Made by a program: the position numbers and the translations under genes. Below are positions 30,268 to 38,658 of a stretch of DNA of 64,000 nt, piece after piece; the stretch's first letter is position 1; each line of letters starts with the position of its first letter. This stretch comes from Sphingomonas lycopersici (GTDB lineage: Bacteria; Pseudomonadota; Alphaproteobacteria; Sphingomonadales; Sphingomonadaceae), in assembly GCF_026130605.1 (NCBI RefSeq), contig NZ_JANFAU010000002.1, forward strand, positions 124,001-188,000, in the 5' to 3' direction. The notes under the pieces are model-generated. The model saw only the letters and a list, made by a program, of their open reading frames with translations. It did no database searches and was not told the DNA's origin.

Positions 30268-33200
30268 CTAAGCCGCCTGCACCCGGCCCGAGCGTTCCAA
30301 TTTGCCCCAGCCGACCACCCAGCCGCCGATCGCCGAGCTGATCGCACGGAGCACGACCCAATACATGATCTGGCGATAGACCAGCCGCTGCGCGACGAGC
30401 AGGAAGGCGGGGTAACGCACCTTCCGTCCGTCGAGGCGATAAGCGATCCAGCCGCAGATCACATCGATCGCGGTGAAGCTCAGCCAGTAGAGCCCCATTT
30501 TCCCGACATCGCCGCTGGTCTGCGCCCAGCCGTGCTGGGCGACGCGCATGATCGTGCCGACGATCGAGACGATCAGCGCCAGGTCGATCAGCGGGGAGAT
30601 GGCGGCGAAGGCGATCTGGAACAGCCACGCCTGCGGCAGCCCGACATGCGCGAGCCCGGGGGGCTTGCCGCTGGCGATCACCCCGCGATGCTTCCACAGG
30701 CATTGCAGCGTGCCGAACGCCCAGCGGTAACGCTGCTTGGCGAGCGCGCGGAAGGTTTCGGGCGCCTCGGTCCACGCCACTGCGCGCGGATCGTAGGAGA
30801 CGCGCCAGCCCGCGCGCTGGATCGCGATCGTCAGATCCTGATCCTCGGCCAGCGTATTCTCCGGATAGCCGCCGACCGATTCGAGCGCCGTACGGCGCCA
30901 CGCCCCGACCGCGCCCGGCACCACCGTCATCGCGTCGAACCCGGCGAGCGCGCGCCGCTCGAGGTTCTGCGCGGTGATATATTCGATCGCCTGCCAGCGC
31001 GTGACGAGGTTGACCCGGTTGCCGACGCGCGCGTCGCCCGCCACCGCGCCGATCGCGGGATCGGCGAACCAGCGGGTGAGCCGCGCGATCGTCTCGGGTT
31101 CGAACTGGGTATCGGCATCGAGCGCGATCACCACCTCGCCGCTCGCCTGCGCCAGCGCGCGGTTGAGCGCGGCGGCCTTGCCGCCGTTGACCAACGTCAT
31201 CAGCGTGACGCGCGGATCGTCGGCAAAGGCTTCGGATACGAGCGCGCTGGTGCGGTCCTTCGATCCGTCGTCGGCGACGATCACCTCGAGCCCCGGATAG
31301 TCGCTGGCGAGCACGCGGCGGACCGAGGAGACGATCACGCGCTCCTCGTTATACGCCGGGATGATCACCGAGACCGCGGGGTGGAAATCGGGCGGTACCG
31401 CACGACGTCGGCGCGTCTGCAGCCAGGCGAGCCCGGCCATCAGCACTGCGCGGGCGATGCCGAGCGCGATCGCGACATAGAACAGCCAGGACAGCGCCAC
31501 CGAGGCAAGCGCCAGCGCGATGAAGATGCCGACATCGGTCCGCACCGCGAGCAGATCGCGCCCGGTCACCTCGGGCATCGCCACCGATTGCGGGATGTTG
31601 ACCAGCCCCGAGGCGGTGACGAAGCTGTAGCCGCGCGCGCGCAGCCCGGCGATGATCTGCGGCAACGCCTCGATCGTCTGCTGGCGGTCGCCGCCGCCGT
31701 CGTGGAGCAGCACGACATTGGTCGAGCGGTCCGGGGTCTCGTCATCGACCTGCTGGAGCACCTGGCGCACGATTTCGTCGGTGCCGGGGCGCTGCCAGTC
31801 GTTGGGATCGACGTGCAGCCCGACGACGGTATAGCCGTGCTGCTGCGCGATTAGCGCCGGGCCGAGTTCGTCGGTCGTGGTCGGCTCCGCGTCGCCGAAA
31901 TAGGGCGCGCGGAACAGCGTCATCGACCGCCCGGTATAGGCCTGCACCAGCCGCTGCGTCGTGTTGAGCTCCAGATTGACGGTCTGGTCGTTGCTCAGCG
32001 CGAGATTGGGGTGGGTATAGGTATGGTTGCCGATCTCGGACCCGCCGGCGACGATGCGGCGCAGCAGCTGTGGATGCTGGAGCGCATTCTCGCCGATCAC
32101 GAAGAAGGTGGCGGGAACATGCTCGCGCTCGAGGATATCGAGGATCTTGGGCGTCCATTCCGCATCGGGGCCGTCGTCGAAGGTCAGCGCGATCTTCTTC
32201 GGCACCGCGCCGGTGCGCTGGACGACATAGGGCGTCGGCAGCGAGACATAATCCTCGCGCCGGATCATCGCATCCTTGTCGTATTTCACCCGGCGCACAC
32301 CCTCGGTGGGGGAGGAGGTGATGCGCAGGATCTCGCCCGATCCCTCGACGTCGACGTTGAGGAACGACTGGATCCGGCTGAGCACCGGCACCTTGTTGGG
32401 CAAGGTGGTGCGGAAGGCGGCAAGCGCGTTCCAGAACCCCGGATCCTCGGTGCCGAGCCGCCACATCGCGATATTGGCGATGCCCAGCTTGCGCAGCACG
32501 ACGAACTGGTTCCAGCTCGTCGCCGCATCGAGCATCCAGATCTGATGCTGAGTATTGTCCTCGTCATAGGCGAAGCCGGCGTTGCCGCTGGCGGGATCGA
32601 AGGTGATCGGCGCCTGGCTGTCGCGCGCGGCGAGCCACGCTTCTTCCACCGCCATCGTGTCGGCGGTATTATCATGCCAGTCATAGCCATAGCTGCCGAG
32701 CGCGACGATCAGCTTGTCGTGCCCGACCTGGTGCAGCGCATCCTCGACCACCTGGACGAACCACGGCTGCGAGGCGATCGGCCCGGCCGACCCGCTCTGC
32801 CAATGTTCGTCATAGGCCATCAGGATGACGTTATCGACGACCCGCGCGAAGCTCGCGAGGCGCCATTCGGGCTCGCCCGCGGGGACGGTGACGGCCAGCG
32901 TCGCACTCTGCGGCAGCGCCCTGTTGAGCTGGTCGAGGAACGAGACATAGGCGGGCAACGCCTCGGGCGGCAGGCTTTCGTAATCCATCACCAGCCCGGA
33001 GGCGCGGACATTGGCGACGGTCGCGACGAGCTTGTCGATCAGCGCCTTGCGTCGCGCGGGGCTGCGCAGCATCGTCGCGACGCCTTTGCCGTCCCATTGC
33101 TGGTTGACGATATTCTGCACCATCGGCAGCAGCTTGGGCGGGTGTTGCGCCGAGGCGAGCACCTGCGCCAGCCGCGGCGCGCGCGCCTGATAGATATTGC

Positions 33201-33588
33201 CATTGGCGTCGCTGGTCAGGATCGCCGGCACCACCCAGTCGAGCGCGTTGATATTGCGCTGGAGCGAGGTGATCCCGCCGTCGAAGCTGGGGGCGTAGAA
33301 TCCGATCGTCACCGGCTTGCCGCCGGTGCCTTTGGCCGGCCGGGTGTTGCGCGCGATATGCGGCAGCCAGCGCGAGGAGACTCGGCCGCTCGGCGTCGCC
33401 TTGGGGTTGAACGGCTGCGCCTGGCGATGCGCGAACGGCAACGGCAGCCCCGGCCCCGATGGGACTGCGACGAGCGTCGTGGCAAAAGCGAATGCCACCA
33501 GCATGATCAGCGCGATCAGAAGCGCGACCGAGCGTCGCGCCCGTGTGCCCCGCCGGCCGCTGGGATCGTAGAAGATCGGAGTATTCAA
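30268..33588 (-). CDS. Three-domain fusion: GH18-like hydrolase, polysaccharide deacetylase, GT2 synthase
   Basis: 1106-residue membrane protein. After one membrane helix (about 20-42) come a GH18-like domain (about 90-395, catalytic-type MDYE at 201-204), a NodB-type deacetylase (about 463-660, TFDDGPD at 469 and HTYTH at 522-526, metal-binding), two helices (about 685-725), a GT2 synthase (about 738-960: ADDGS, DAD at 825-827, EDQD near 915, QRYRW at 952) and four C-terminal helices. Each domain is near complete. It probably polymerises and edits an aminosugar polymer across the inner membrane; the product is unknown. The start is TTG, with GGGA upstream. The nearby PEP-CTERM gene suggests a surface-polysaccharide role. 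Confidence 0.9.
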   Translation of the reverse strand: MNTPIFYDPSGRRGTRARRSVALLIALIMLVAFAFATTLVAVPSGPGLPLPFAHRQAQPFNPKATPSGRVSSRWLPHIARNTRPAKGTGGKPVTIGFYAPSFDGGITSLQRNINALDWVVPAILTSDANGNIYQARAPRLAQVLASAQHPPKLLPMVQNIVNQQWDGKGVATMLRSPARRKALIDKLVATVANVRASGLVMDYESLPPEALPAYVSFLDQLNRALPQSATLAVTVPAGEPEWRLASFARVVDNVILMAYDEHWQSGSAGPIASQPWFVQVVEDALHQVGHDKLIVALGSYGYDWHDNTADTMAVEEAWLAARDSQAPITFDPASGNAGFAYDEDNTQHQIWMLDAATSWNQFVVLRKLGIANIAMWRLGTEDPGFWNALAAFRTTLPNKVPVLSRIQSFLNVDVEGSGEILRITSSPTEGVRRVKYDKDAMIRREDYVSLPTPYVVQRTGAVPKKIALTFDDGPDAEWTPKILDILEREHVPATFFVIGENALQHPQLLRRIVAGGSEIGNHTYTHPNLALSNDQTVNLELNTTQRLVQAYTGRSMTLFRAPYFGDAEPTTTDELGPALIAQQHGYTVVGLHVDPNDWQRPGTDEIVRQVLQQVDDETPDRSTNVVLLHDGGGDRQQTIEALPQIIAGLRARGYSFVTASGLVNIPQSVAMPEVTGRDLLAVRTDVGIFIALALASVALSWLFYVAIALGIARAVLMAGLAWLQTRRRRAVPPDFHPAVSVIIPAYNEERVIVSSVRRVLASDYPGLEVIVADDGSKDRTSALVSEAFADDPRVTLMTLVNGGKAAALNRALAQASGEVVIALDADTQFEPETIARLTRWFADPAIGAVAGDARVGNRVNLVTRWQAIEYITAQNLERRALAGFDAMTVVPGAVGAWRRTALESVGGYPENTLAEDQDLTIAIQRAGWRVSYDPRAVAWTEAPETFRALAKQRYRWAFGTLQCLWKHRGVIASGKPPGLAHVGLPQAWLFQIAFAAISPLIDLALIVSIVGTIMRVAQHGWAQTSGDVGKMGLYWLSFTAIDVICGWIAYRLDGRKVRYPAFLLVAQRLVYRQIMYWVVLRAISSAIGGWVVGWGKLERSGRVQAA

Positions 33589-33674
33589 TTTATCGTTCCC
33601 GGATCGCGCCTTTTCATCCTGCGCGCGTGCGGGCCGCTATAGCAAGCCCCGCCGCAGATGCGGTGTTCTGCGCA

Positions 33675-35123
33675 TTAAGCTTTTGTCATTTCGGGACCGA
33701 CGCTGCCGATGCGCCGCGCCGCCAGCGCGAGCCAGATCAATGCGGGCAGCGCCAGCGTTTCCCACAGGATGAAGCCGGCACCAGGCGACCAGTTCATCCA
33801 GTCGCTGGCGAAGGTGCGCAGATGGCCGTTGAGGAACGGCACGAACACCACGTCGCGCAATTGGAACGACACGATCGGGCTGCCGTAGATATCCGTCGCG
33901 GCCATGCAGGCGTTGATCGCGATCGACAGCAGGATCACCTCCGCGGGCAGGTAGCGACCGATCCCGCGCCCGCGCGCCGCCCAGGCGGGGGCGATGCCGA
34001 GCGCGAGCACCCCGACGAGCGGGATCGAGTGGCGCGGGCCGGTGGAATTGCCGCCGTCCCAGTAATAATAGCCGGCATTGATCAGCAGCGTGATCGCCAC
34101 CACCGCCGCGACGACGATCCCGATATCGCGGGTGGCGCGCGCGCGGATCATCAGGAACAGTCCCCACAACCCGAGCAGCAGCGCGGGCGCGAACCACAGC
34201 AGCCCGCGCTTATGCCCCAGCGTGATGTTCCACAGCACCGCCGGATCGGGCACGCCGATGCCGAACAGCCCGCGGTTCATCCCGTCGAACCCGACCACGC
34301 CTTCGTAACCGAGCTGGAACGGATCGCCGAACGCGAACAGATTATACGCGGCGAGCGGCAGCAACCCGATGATCCCGCCGAGCGCGGCGAGCCCGATCAC
34401 CGTCACGCGGTCGGCGCGACGCCACGCGCGCCATGTCGCCCATAAGGCGATGGCGGTGCCGGCGATGACCGTGGGATATTCGATCACCACCGCCCAGCCG
34501 AGGCTCAGCCCGAGCACGAAGGCGGGCCAGCGCCGCGTCTCGGCGCCGCGTGTCGCGCGGACCCCGGCCCATAAGGCGATGATGAACAAGGCCGCGACGG
34601 GGGCGTGGCCGAGCAAAGAGGTCGACCAAGCCCAGGCCGGGGTGCCGAGCCCATAGCCGATCGCGGCGGCGAGCGCCGCGGGGGCGCTGCCGGTGAGCAT
34701 CAGGGCAAGGTCGAACAACAGCATCGCGGCGATCGCGGTGAGCAACGCGGGGCCGGTCGCCACTGCCAGCCGGGTGCGCACGCGGATAAACCGCGCGAAC
34801 GGGCTGGCGGAGGTGAAGATCGCATAATCGCCGCTGCGCGCAGGCGACAGCGCGTGGAGCGCCGCGACCGCCGGGATCGCCATCAGCGACATCCCCGGCG
34901 CTTTGTCGAGATAGAGATGCCCGCCGAACTGCGCCTTGTCGGTGGTCGCCGAATCGAACTGGTCGATCGTTGCCTCGCCGCGCTCGACCATCACCAACGT
35001 GGCGAACAGGCGGACCGCATTGTTGGTGTTCATCTCCCACGATCCGAACCAGCTGCAACTGGCCCAGACGAGCAGGAACAGCACGATCCTGATCGGGCGA
35101 AGCCGCCCGCCGGCGTTTGTCAC
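33675..35123 (-). CDS. Polytopic membrane protein, unrecognised (glycosyltransferase-like topology)
   Basis: About 482 residues with roughly ten to eleven membrane helices. I do not recognise a named family. Conserved-looking pieces are LYLDKAPGMSLMAIP in the first loop and GYYYWDGGNSTGPRHSIP late in the protein. An acidic/aromatic first loop and multi-span design resemble lipid-linked-sugar GT-C transferases, but this is only a resemblance. The start is a GTG at 35123 overlapping the asparaginase stop (GTGA); the open frame upstream is not coding. It is translationally coupled to the asparaginase gene. Confidence 0.75.
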   Translation of the reverse strand: MTNAGGRLRPIRIVLFLLVWASCSWFGSWEMNTNNAVRLFATLVMVERGEATIDQFDSATTDKAQFGGHLYLDKAPGMSLMAIPAVAALHALSPARSGDYAIFTSASPFARFIRVRTRLAVATGPALLTAIAAMLLFDLALMLTGSAPAALAAAIGYGLGTPAWAWSTSLLGHAPVAALFIIALWAGVRATRGAETRRWPAFVLGLSLGWAVVIEYPTVIAGTAIALWATWRAWRRADRVTVIGLAALGGIIGLLPLAAYNLFAFGDPFQLGYEGVVGFDGMNRGLFGIGVPDPAVLWNITLGHKRGLLWFAPALLLGLWGLFLMIRARATRDIGIVVAAVVAITLLINAGYYYWDGGNSTGPRHSIPLVGVLALGIAPAWAARGRGIGRYLPAEVILLSIAINACMAATDIYGSPIVSFQLRDVVFVPFLNGHLRTFASDWMNWSPGAGFILWETLALPALIWLALAARRIGSVGPEMTKA

Positions 35124-35608
35124 ACCGCGACGAAGGCGTTGGCGGCGCGATCCTTGCGCACGCGATCGGCGGCGAACACCGTGCCGTTCATCGCGATCCA
35201 CACCCCGGCGGGGGCGATCTGCGCGGTGGCGAAGGCCATGCCGAGGTTGAAGGTCGCGTCGCTGTCCGCGAAACGCGCCGGCGCCAGCGCGCCGACCAGC
35301 ACGATCGTCTTGCCCGCGATCGGCTGGAGCGCCTTGGCGGTTTCGGTCATCGTGTCGGTGCCGTGGGTGATGACGATATGGCTTTCGGGCGCGTCAGCCA
35401 CCGCCCTGGCGATCGCGGCGCGATCGGCGTCGTCGAGCTCGAGGCTGTCCTTGCGCATCAGCCCTTCGACGCGGAACGGCTTCTTGACGCGTGCGGTGGC
35501 GAGCAGCCGATCGACCACGCTGTCGCCGATCTGATATTCGCTGAGCGCGTCGAAATAGAGCTTGTCGATCGTGCCCCCGGTGGTGAGCACCAATATATCC
35601 GCCATCAT
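35120..35608 (-). CDS. Short asparaginase-domain protein
   Basis: 162 residues, about half the length of an L-asparaginase. It keeps the N-terminal domain catalytic pieces: TTGGTIDK (first Thr of the active site) and VITHGTDTMTETA (TDT motif), then VLVGALAPARFADSDA. The C-terminal domain of classical type I/II enzymes is absent, and the end is not a frameshift remnant since a coupled gene starts at its stop. Such short versions occur in proteobacteria; activity on asparagine is inference. Starts at 35608 or 35605 are equivalent. Confidence 0.88.
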   Translation of the reverse strand: MMADILVLTTGGTIDKLYFDALSEYQIGDSVVDRLLATARVKKPFRVEGLMRKDSLELDDADRAAIARAVADAPESHIVITHGTDTMTETAKALQPIAGKTIVLVGALAPARFADSDATFNLGMAFATAQIAPAGVWIAMNGTVFAADRVRKDRAANAFVAV

Positions 35609-35743
35609 CCAACCTCTTGCTTCCGGCCGCCTCCTAGAACGGATCGGCCGTCAGCAGAACCCGGGTTTTACGCGGCCCCGTCGTCACCCTTTTGCTCCTC
35701 TTCCTGGTGAAGGGCGGGGGAGAAGGTTGGTCTGCTGCTCGTC

Positions 35744-37126
35744 TTATTTCGTCAGGTCGGTCAGCAGCGAGCGATAATAGGTCACGCCGAGCGGCACGTT
35801 ATCCACCGGGGTGCGCTCGTTGAGGCCGTGACTGAACTCGTCCGATTCCTTGATGAAGATCGGGCTGACCCCGTAGCTCGGGATGCCGACCGCGCGGAAG
35901 TGCATCGAATCGCTCGCCCCCGCCGACATCGACGGGAACACCGGCACCCCCGGCCGCACCGAACGGATCGCCTTGGTCACCGCATTCATCAGATCGGGGC
36001 GCAGCGGCGAGGCGTCGGTGGGGTTGGAGCCTTCGGTGACGTCCTTGAACTTCACGCCGGGATCGGCCGCGACCTTCTCCAGCTCGGCCATCACCGCAGC
36101 GGGCTTCACCCCGGGGAAGATGCGGCAATTGATGTTGGCGGTCGCGCGTTGCGGCAGCGCGTTGAGCGCATGCCCGCCCGACAGCATCGTCGAGACGCAG
36201 GTGGTGCCGATCTGCCCGACATAGGCCGGGCTCGCCGCGAGCGTCTCGATCGCCTTTTCGTCGGCGGGATTGGCGGCGAACGCCTTCATCGCCGCGCCGA
36301 TTTCGGGGGTCTGCAGCGGGGCGGCGCCGTCGAAATAGGCCTTGGTGATCGGCGAGAGCTGCGGGGTGAAGCGATAATTGCCGATGCGGACGAGCGCCGC
36401 GGCCAATTCGTTGATCGCATTCACCTTGCGCGGTGCCGAGCTATGCCCGCCGGGGTTGGTCACCTCGAGCTGGAAATCGGCATAGGTCTTTTCGGCGGCG
36501 CTGATCGAGAAATATTTCGGCTTGCCGTCCTCGCTGAGCATCCCGCCGCCGCCGTCGACGTTGAGCACCATCTCCGCGCCCTTCACCTTGGAGGCGAGGA
36601 TCGCCGAGGTCTTCATCGTCGTTTCCTCGTCGCCCGAATAAGCGAGGATCAGATCGCGCTTCGGCTTGTAGCCTGCGCGCTTCATGTCGATCACCGTCGC
36701 GGTAACCATCGCGAGATCGAGCTTCATATCGGTCGCGCCGCGGCCGAACAAATAGCCGTTCTCGACGACAGGAGTGAAGGGATCGCGCTGCCAGTCGGCC
36801 GGTTTTGCCTCTACGACATCCATATGGCCGGAAATGACAAGCGGCTTCGCCTTCGGGGCGGTGCCGCGCCAGCGCAGCAGCAGATAGGCGGTGTCGTCGA
36901 CCGGCTCGACCGTCACGTCATCGGCGGAAAAGCCCGCTTCGACGAACAATTGCTTGAGGTAGCGGGCCAGCTCCGGGGTCTGGTTGCCGGGCCCCTGGAC
37001 GCTGCGAAACGCGATCGCGCGCTTGGCGATCGCCAGCGCATTATCGGCGGCGTTGCCGGCCGGCGCCGCTTGCGCCGTCCCTGCCAGCAGGAGGGAAATA
37101 GCTACGGCAAGACCAGTCGTTTTCAT
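35744..37126 (-). CDS. M20-family metallopeptidase (secreted carboxypeptidase)
   Basis: 460-residue zinc peptidase with a signal peptide (MKTTGLAVAISLLLAGTAQA). Metal-site motifs are VISGHMDVV (HxD), GRGATDMK (GxxD), GDEET (general base and metal ligand) and a late DSMHFRAVGIPSYGVSPI (His ligand). A dimerisation lid domain spans about 210-330. This is the ArgE/CPG2-like exported class, processing small peptides or amidated amino acids in the periplasm. AAAGGTGG lies before the ATG. The leader-like region upstream (37193-37480) may or may not belong to its transcript. Confidence 0.92.
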   Translation of the reverse strand: MKTTGLAVAISLLLAGTAQAAPAGNAADNALAIAKRAIAFRSVQGPGNQTPELARYLKQLFVEAGFSADDVTVEPVDDTAYLLLRWRGTAPKAKPLVISGHMDVVEAKPADWQRDPFTPVVENGYLFGRGATDMKLDLAMVTATVIDMKRAGYKPKRDLILAYSGDEETTMKTSAILASKVKGAEMVLNVDGGGGMLSEDGKPKYFSISAAEKTYADFQLEVTNPGGHSSAPRKVNAINELAAALVRIGNYRFTPQLSPITKAYFDGAAPLQTPEIGAAMKAFAANPADEKAIETLAASPAYVGQIGTTCVSTMLSGGHALNALPQRATANINCRIFPGVKPAAVMAELEKVAADPGVKFKDVTEGSNPTDASPLRPDLMNAVTKAIRSVRPGVPVFPSMSAGASDSMHFRAVGIPSYGVSPIFIKESDEFSHGLNERTPVDNVPLGVTYYRSLLTDLTK

Positions 37127-37192
37127 GCGCCACCTTTTTTGGTTTGACCCTGAAGGAATGACGCTAACGCGGCGGGCTGCAAGCCGAAAGAC

Positions 37193-37330
37193 TTAATTCT
37201 CCGACGGCGCGGAGAAGATCGGAAACGGCGGGAAGCAGATATGAGAAGAGGTTGTCGGACGCCGCCGAAACGGCGCCCGACAACCCCTAAACATGGTCAG
37301 CGGCCGGAGAGTTCCAGCCCGGGAGACCAT
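37193..37330 (-). CDS. Putative 45-residue small ORF (sORF2)
   Basis: ATG at 37330 with GGAGG 5 nt upstream. The Arg/Pro-rich product (start MVSRAGTLRPLTMFRG) has no family I recognise. The frame runs through the long stem-loop at 37250-37285, so the sequence may simply be a structured RNA tail. Its position after sORF1 and an anti-ribosome-site hairpin invites a regulated-gene reading. Translation is unproven. Confidence 0.35.
   Translation of the reverse strand: MVSRAGTLRPLTMFRGCRAPFRRRPTTSSHICFPPFPIFSAPSEN
37250..37285 (-). terminator. Long stem-loop, terminator-like
   Basis: GGTTGTCGG (37250-37258) pairs with CCGACAACC (37277-37285) and CGCCG/CGGCG continue inward around a 6-nt loop. 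On the minus strand no clear U-run follows (TCTTCTC), so it may be a Rho-independent terminator of weak type or a structural element of the leader RNA. Confidence 0.5.
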
Positions 37331-37363
37331 GCGAGCCTCCGTACCTATGAACCGCGTCGTTGA

Positions 37364-37383
37364 TTGGAGGAGGATACCTCCCG
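37364..37383 (-). promoter_or_regulatory. Hairpin containing SD and anti-SD sequences
   Basis: On the minus strand GGGAGGTATCCTCCTCC can fold on itself, pairing GGAGG with CCTCC. It begins 17 nt after the sORF1 stop. Its CCTCC half could alternatively mask the GGAGG of sORF2 at 37336-37340, as in translational attenuators. Inference from sequence only. Confidence 0.35.
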
Positions 37384-37399
37384 GCGCGGCCCGGCGGTG

Positions 37400-37456
37400 T
37401 TAGAAGCGCGTCCCCCGAACGAACTGAACCGACCCCATTGCTGAACCATGAGACAT
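37400..37456 (-). CDS. 18-codon small ORF with near-perfect Shine-Dalgarno (sORF1)
   Basis: The frame MSHGSAMGSVQFVRGTRF is preceded, 7 nt before the ATG, by AAAGGAGGTGATCC (37458-37471), complementary over 14 nt to the conserved 3' tail of 16S rRNA. That is far stronger than any other ribosome site in the window. The peptide is not one I recognise. It stops 17 nt before a hairpin with an anti-SD sequence, so it could be a leader peptide; it could also be a free small protein. Confidence 0.55.
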   Translation of the reverse strand: MSHGSAMGSVQFVRGTRF

Positions 37457-37533
37457 CGGATCACCTCCTTTCGCTGGTTGAAGACGTATTGTGGCTTGAC
37501 CCACGCTGGTTATTTCGGGCGTCGGGTCGGAAT

Positions 37534-37548
37534 AAACAAGTCTTGTTT
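37534..37548. promoter_or_regulatory. Perfect 15-bp palindrome upstream of sORF1
   Basis: AAACAAG and CTTGTTT flank one base. It lies 63 nt upstream of the sORF1 ribosome site, in the AT-rich stretch where a promoter of the small transcript would sit, so it may be an operator. No regulator is identified. Confidence 0.4.
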
Positions 37549-37609
37549 TTAAAGATGTTTTGAACGATCTTCGATGGCTGTTGCGCTCCATTTCAGATCG
37601 CGACTCGTT

Positions 37610-38146
37610 TCACCCCCGACAATCTTCGATCACCCGCCCGACTTCGGCATAAGCGGGAATCACCAGCGTCGCCGCGCCCTGCTGCTGGATGACGAATCGC
37701 CCACGGCTGAACGCCATCGCATCGAGCAACGGATCGTTGATCGCGAGCGCGGCGGCGACATAGGGCTGCGCGCCGCCGGTCGGCTGCACCGCCACCGCGC
37801 GACTCACGCTGCTGGTGCGCACGGTGATCGGCGCGATCCCGGCGCCGGTGCGCGAAAGATACATCCGCCGCTCGCTCCGGTCGCAACGCAGCACGACGAC
37901 CGCATCGCCGCCGTCGCCGAACATCGCACGCGTGCCGCGGCTGTCGGCGGCGTAGCGCCAGGTGCCGGGCGTCAGCGGCCAGTCGCGCCAATCGTCGGCG
38001 AGCGGCGGCGGTGCGGTGACGGCAGGCGGTGGCGGCGCGGGCGCCGGGGCACGGACCACCGGCGGCGGGGCGGGCGGGGCGCTGACGCAGGAGGCGAGGG
38101 CAAGCGCGGCAAGCGCGGAACCGGCGGGCAAGATACGACGACGCAT
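37610..38146 (-). CDS. Proline-rich lipoprotein of unknown function
   Basis: 178-residue precursor. The lipobox LASC with acylated Cys20 marks export and lipidation. A Pro/Ala-rich linker (about 24-50) leads to a globular domain (WPLTPGTWRYAADSRG, VVVLRCDRSERRMYLSR, LVIPAYAEVGRVIEDCRG) with two cysteines near 88 and 176 that could pair. The pattern is common in sphingomonads as an uncharacterised outer-membrane-facing lipoprotein. An open frame on the other strand across the same interval is a shadow. Confidence 0.8.
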   Translation of the reverse strand: MRRRILPAGSALAALALASCVSAPPAPPPVVRAPAPAPPPPAVTAPPPLADDWRDWPLTPGTWRYAADSRGTRAMFGDGGDAVVVLRCDRSERRMYLSRTGAGIAPITVRTSSVSRAVAVQPTGGAQPYVAAALAINDPLLDAMAFSRGRFVIQQQGAATLVIPAYAEVGRVIEDCRG

Positions 38147-38232
38147 GGTATGTAGATATGACGAGGCACGCGCTCGCGCTCAACCGGAACCAGCACGGGC
38201 GCCGATCGGTTCAGCGCAGAAGGAGGCGCGGA

Positions 38233-38445
38233 ATGACGATGAGCGACAAGAAAAAAGACAACCCCGTCGAGGAAGTGCTGGACGAGGCTTTGGTCGATCC
38301 GGCGTCGCCGGCCAACCACCCGTCGAAGAAGCCGCCGCAGACGATCCGCAACGAACCGGCGGAGAAACGCGGGTGTCTCGCGACATTCCTGCCGCCGTGG
38401 GTTGGCGCGAAGGGCCGCGGTGAAGGGCCGCATAATCACATTTGA
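38233..38445 (+). CDS. Small soluble hypothetical protein
   Basis: 70-residue, charged protein (MTMSDKKKDNPVEEVLDEALVDP start) with Lys/Glu-rich N-terminus, Pro in the middle and a CLATFLPPW stretch. AAGGAGG lies 7 nt before the ATG at 38233, giving a firm start; a second ATG two codons on is possible. No domain recognised. Confidence 0.65.
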   Translation: MTMSDKKKDNPVEEVLDEALVDPASPANHPSKKPPQTIRNEPAEKRGCLATFLPPWVGAKGRGEGPHNHI

Positions 38446-38490
38446 GGAGCGCGGGCGGCGCGCGCTATGACAATCGTGCCGCTACCTTTA

Positions 38491-38546
38491 TGTGCTCGCG
38501 TGAAGGCGGGAGCCCAGGCTGGGTCCCCGCCTTCGTGGGGACATAA
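38491..38546. repeat. REP-like element, family D, copy 2
   Basis: TGTGCTCGCGTGAAGGCGGGAGCCC leads into GGGTCCCCGCCTTCGTGGGGACATAAG. This is the plain form; copy 1 at 30130-30224 carries an extra palindrome in the middle. Confidence 0.75.
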
Positions 38547-38564
38547 GAGGTGATAACCACCGCG

Positions 38565-38629
38565 GCGCAGGCCGGGGTCCAGCGGCGGGCCGGTGGTGAC
38601 TGGGCCCCGGCCTTTGCCGGGGTGGACGT
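38565..38629. repeat. REP-like inverted pair, family E, copy 1
   Basis: GCAGGCCGGGGTCCAG and CTGGGCCCCGGCCTTTGCCGG form an imperfect inverted pair around GGCGGGCCGG. It adjoins the family D element on its left. A related element occurs at 63574-63643. Confidence 0.7.
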
Positions 38630-38658
38630 CAGGTGCTCCGAATTTAACGCGCGATACT

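Noticed and set aside
37458..37471. GGATCACCTCCTTT on the plus strand, matching the 16S 3' end
   Set aside because: Only 14 nt match; no other rRNA sequence around it. Explained better as the reverse complement of a ribosome site.
37574..38155. Plus-strand frame opposite the lipoprotein
   Set aside because: The minus-strand frame has a clear lipobox and domain pattern, while this one shows no signal or family.
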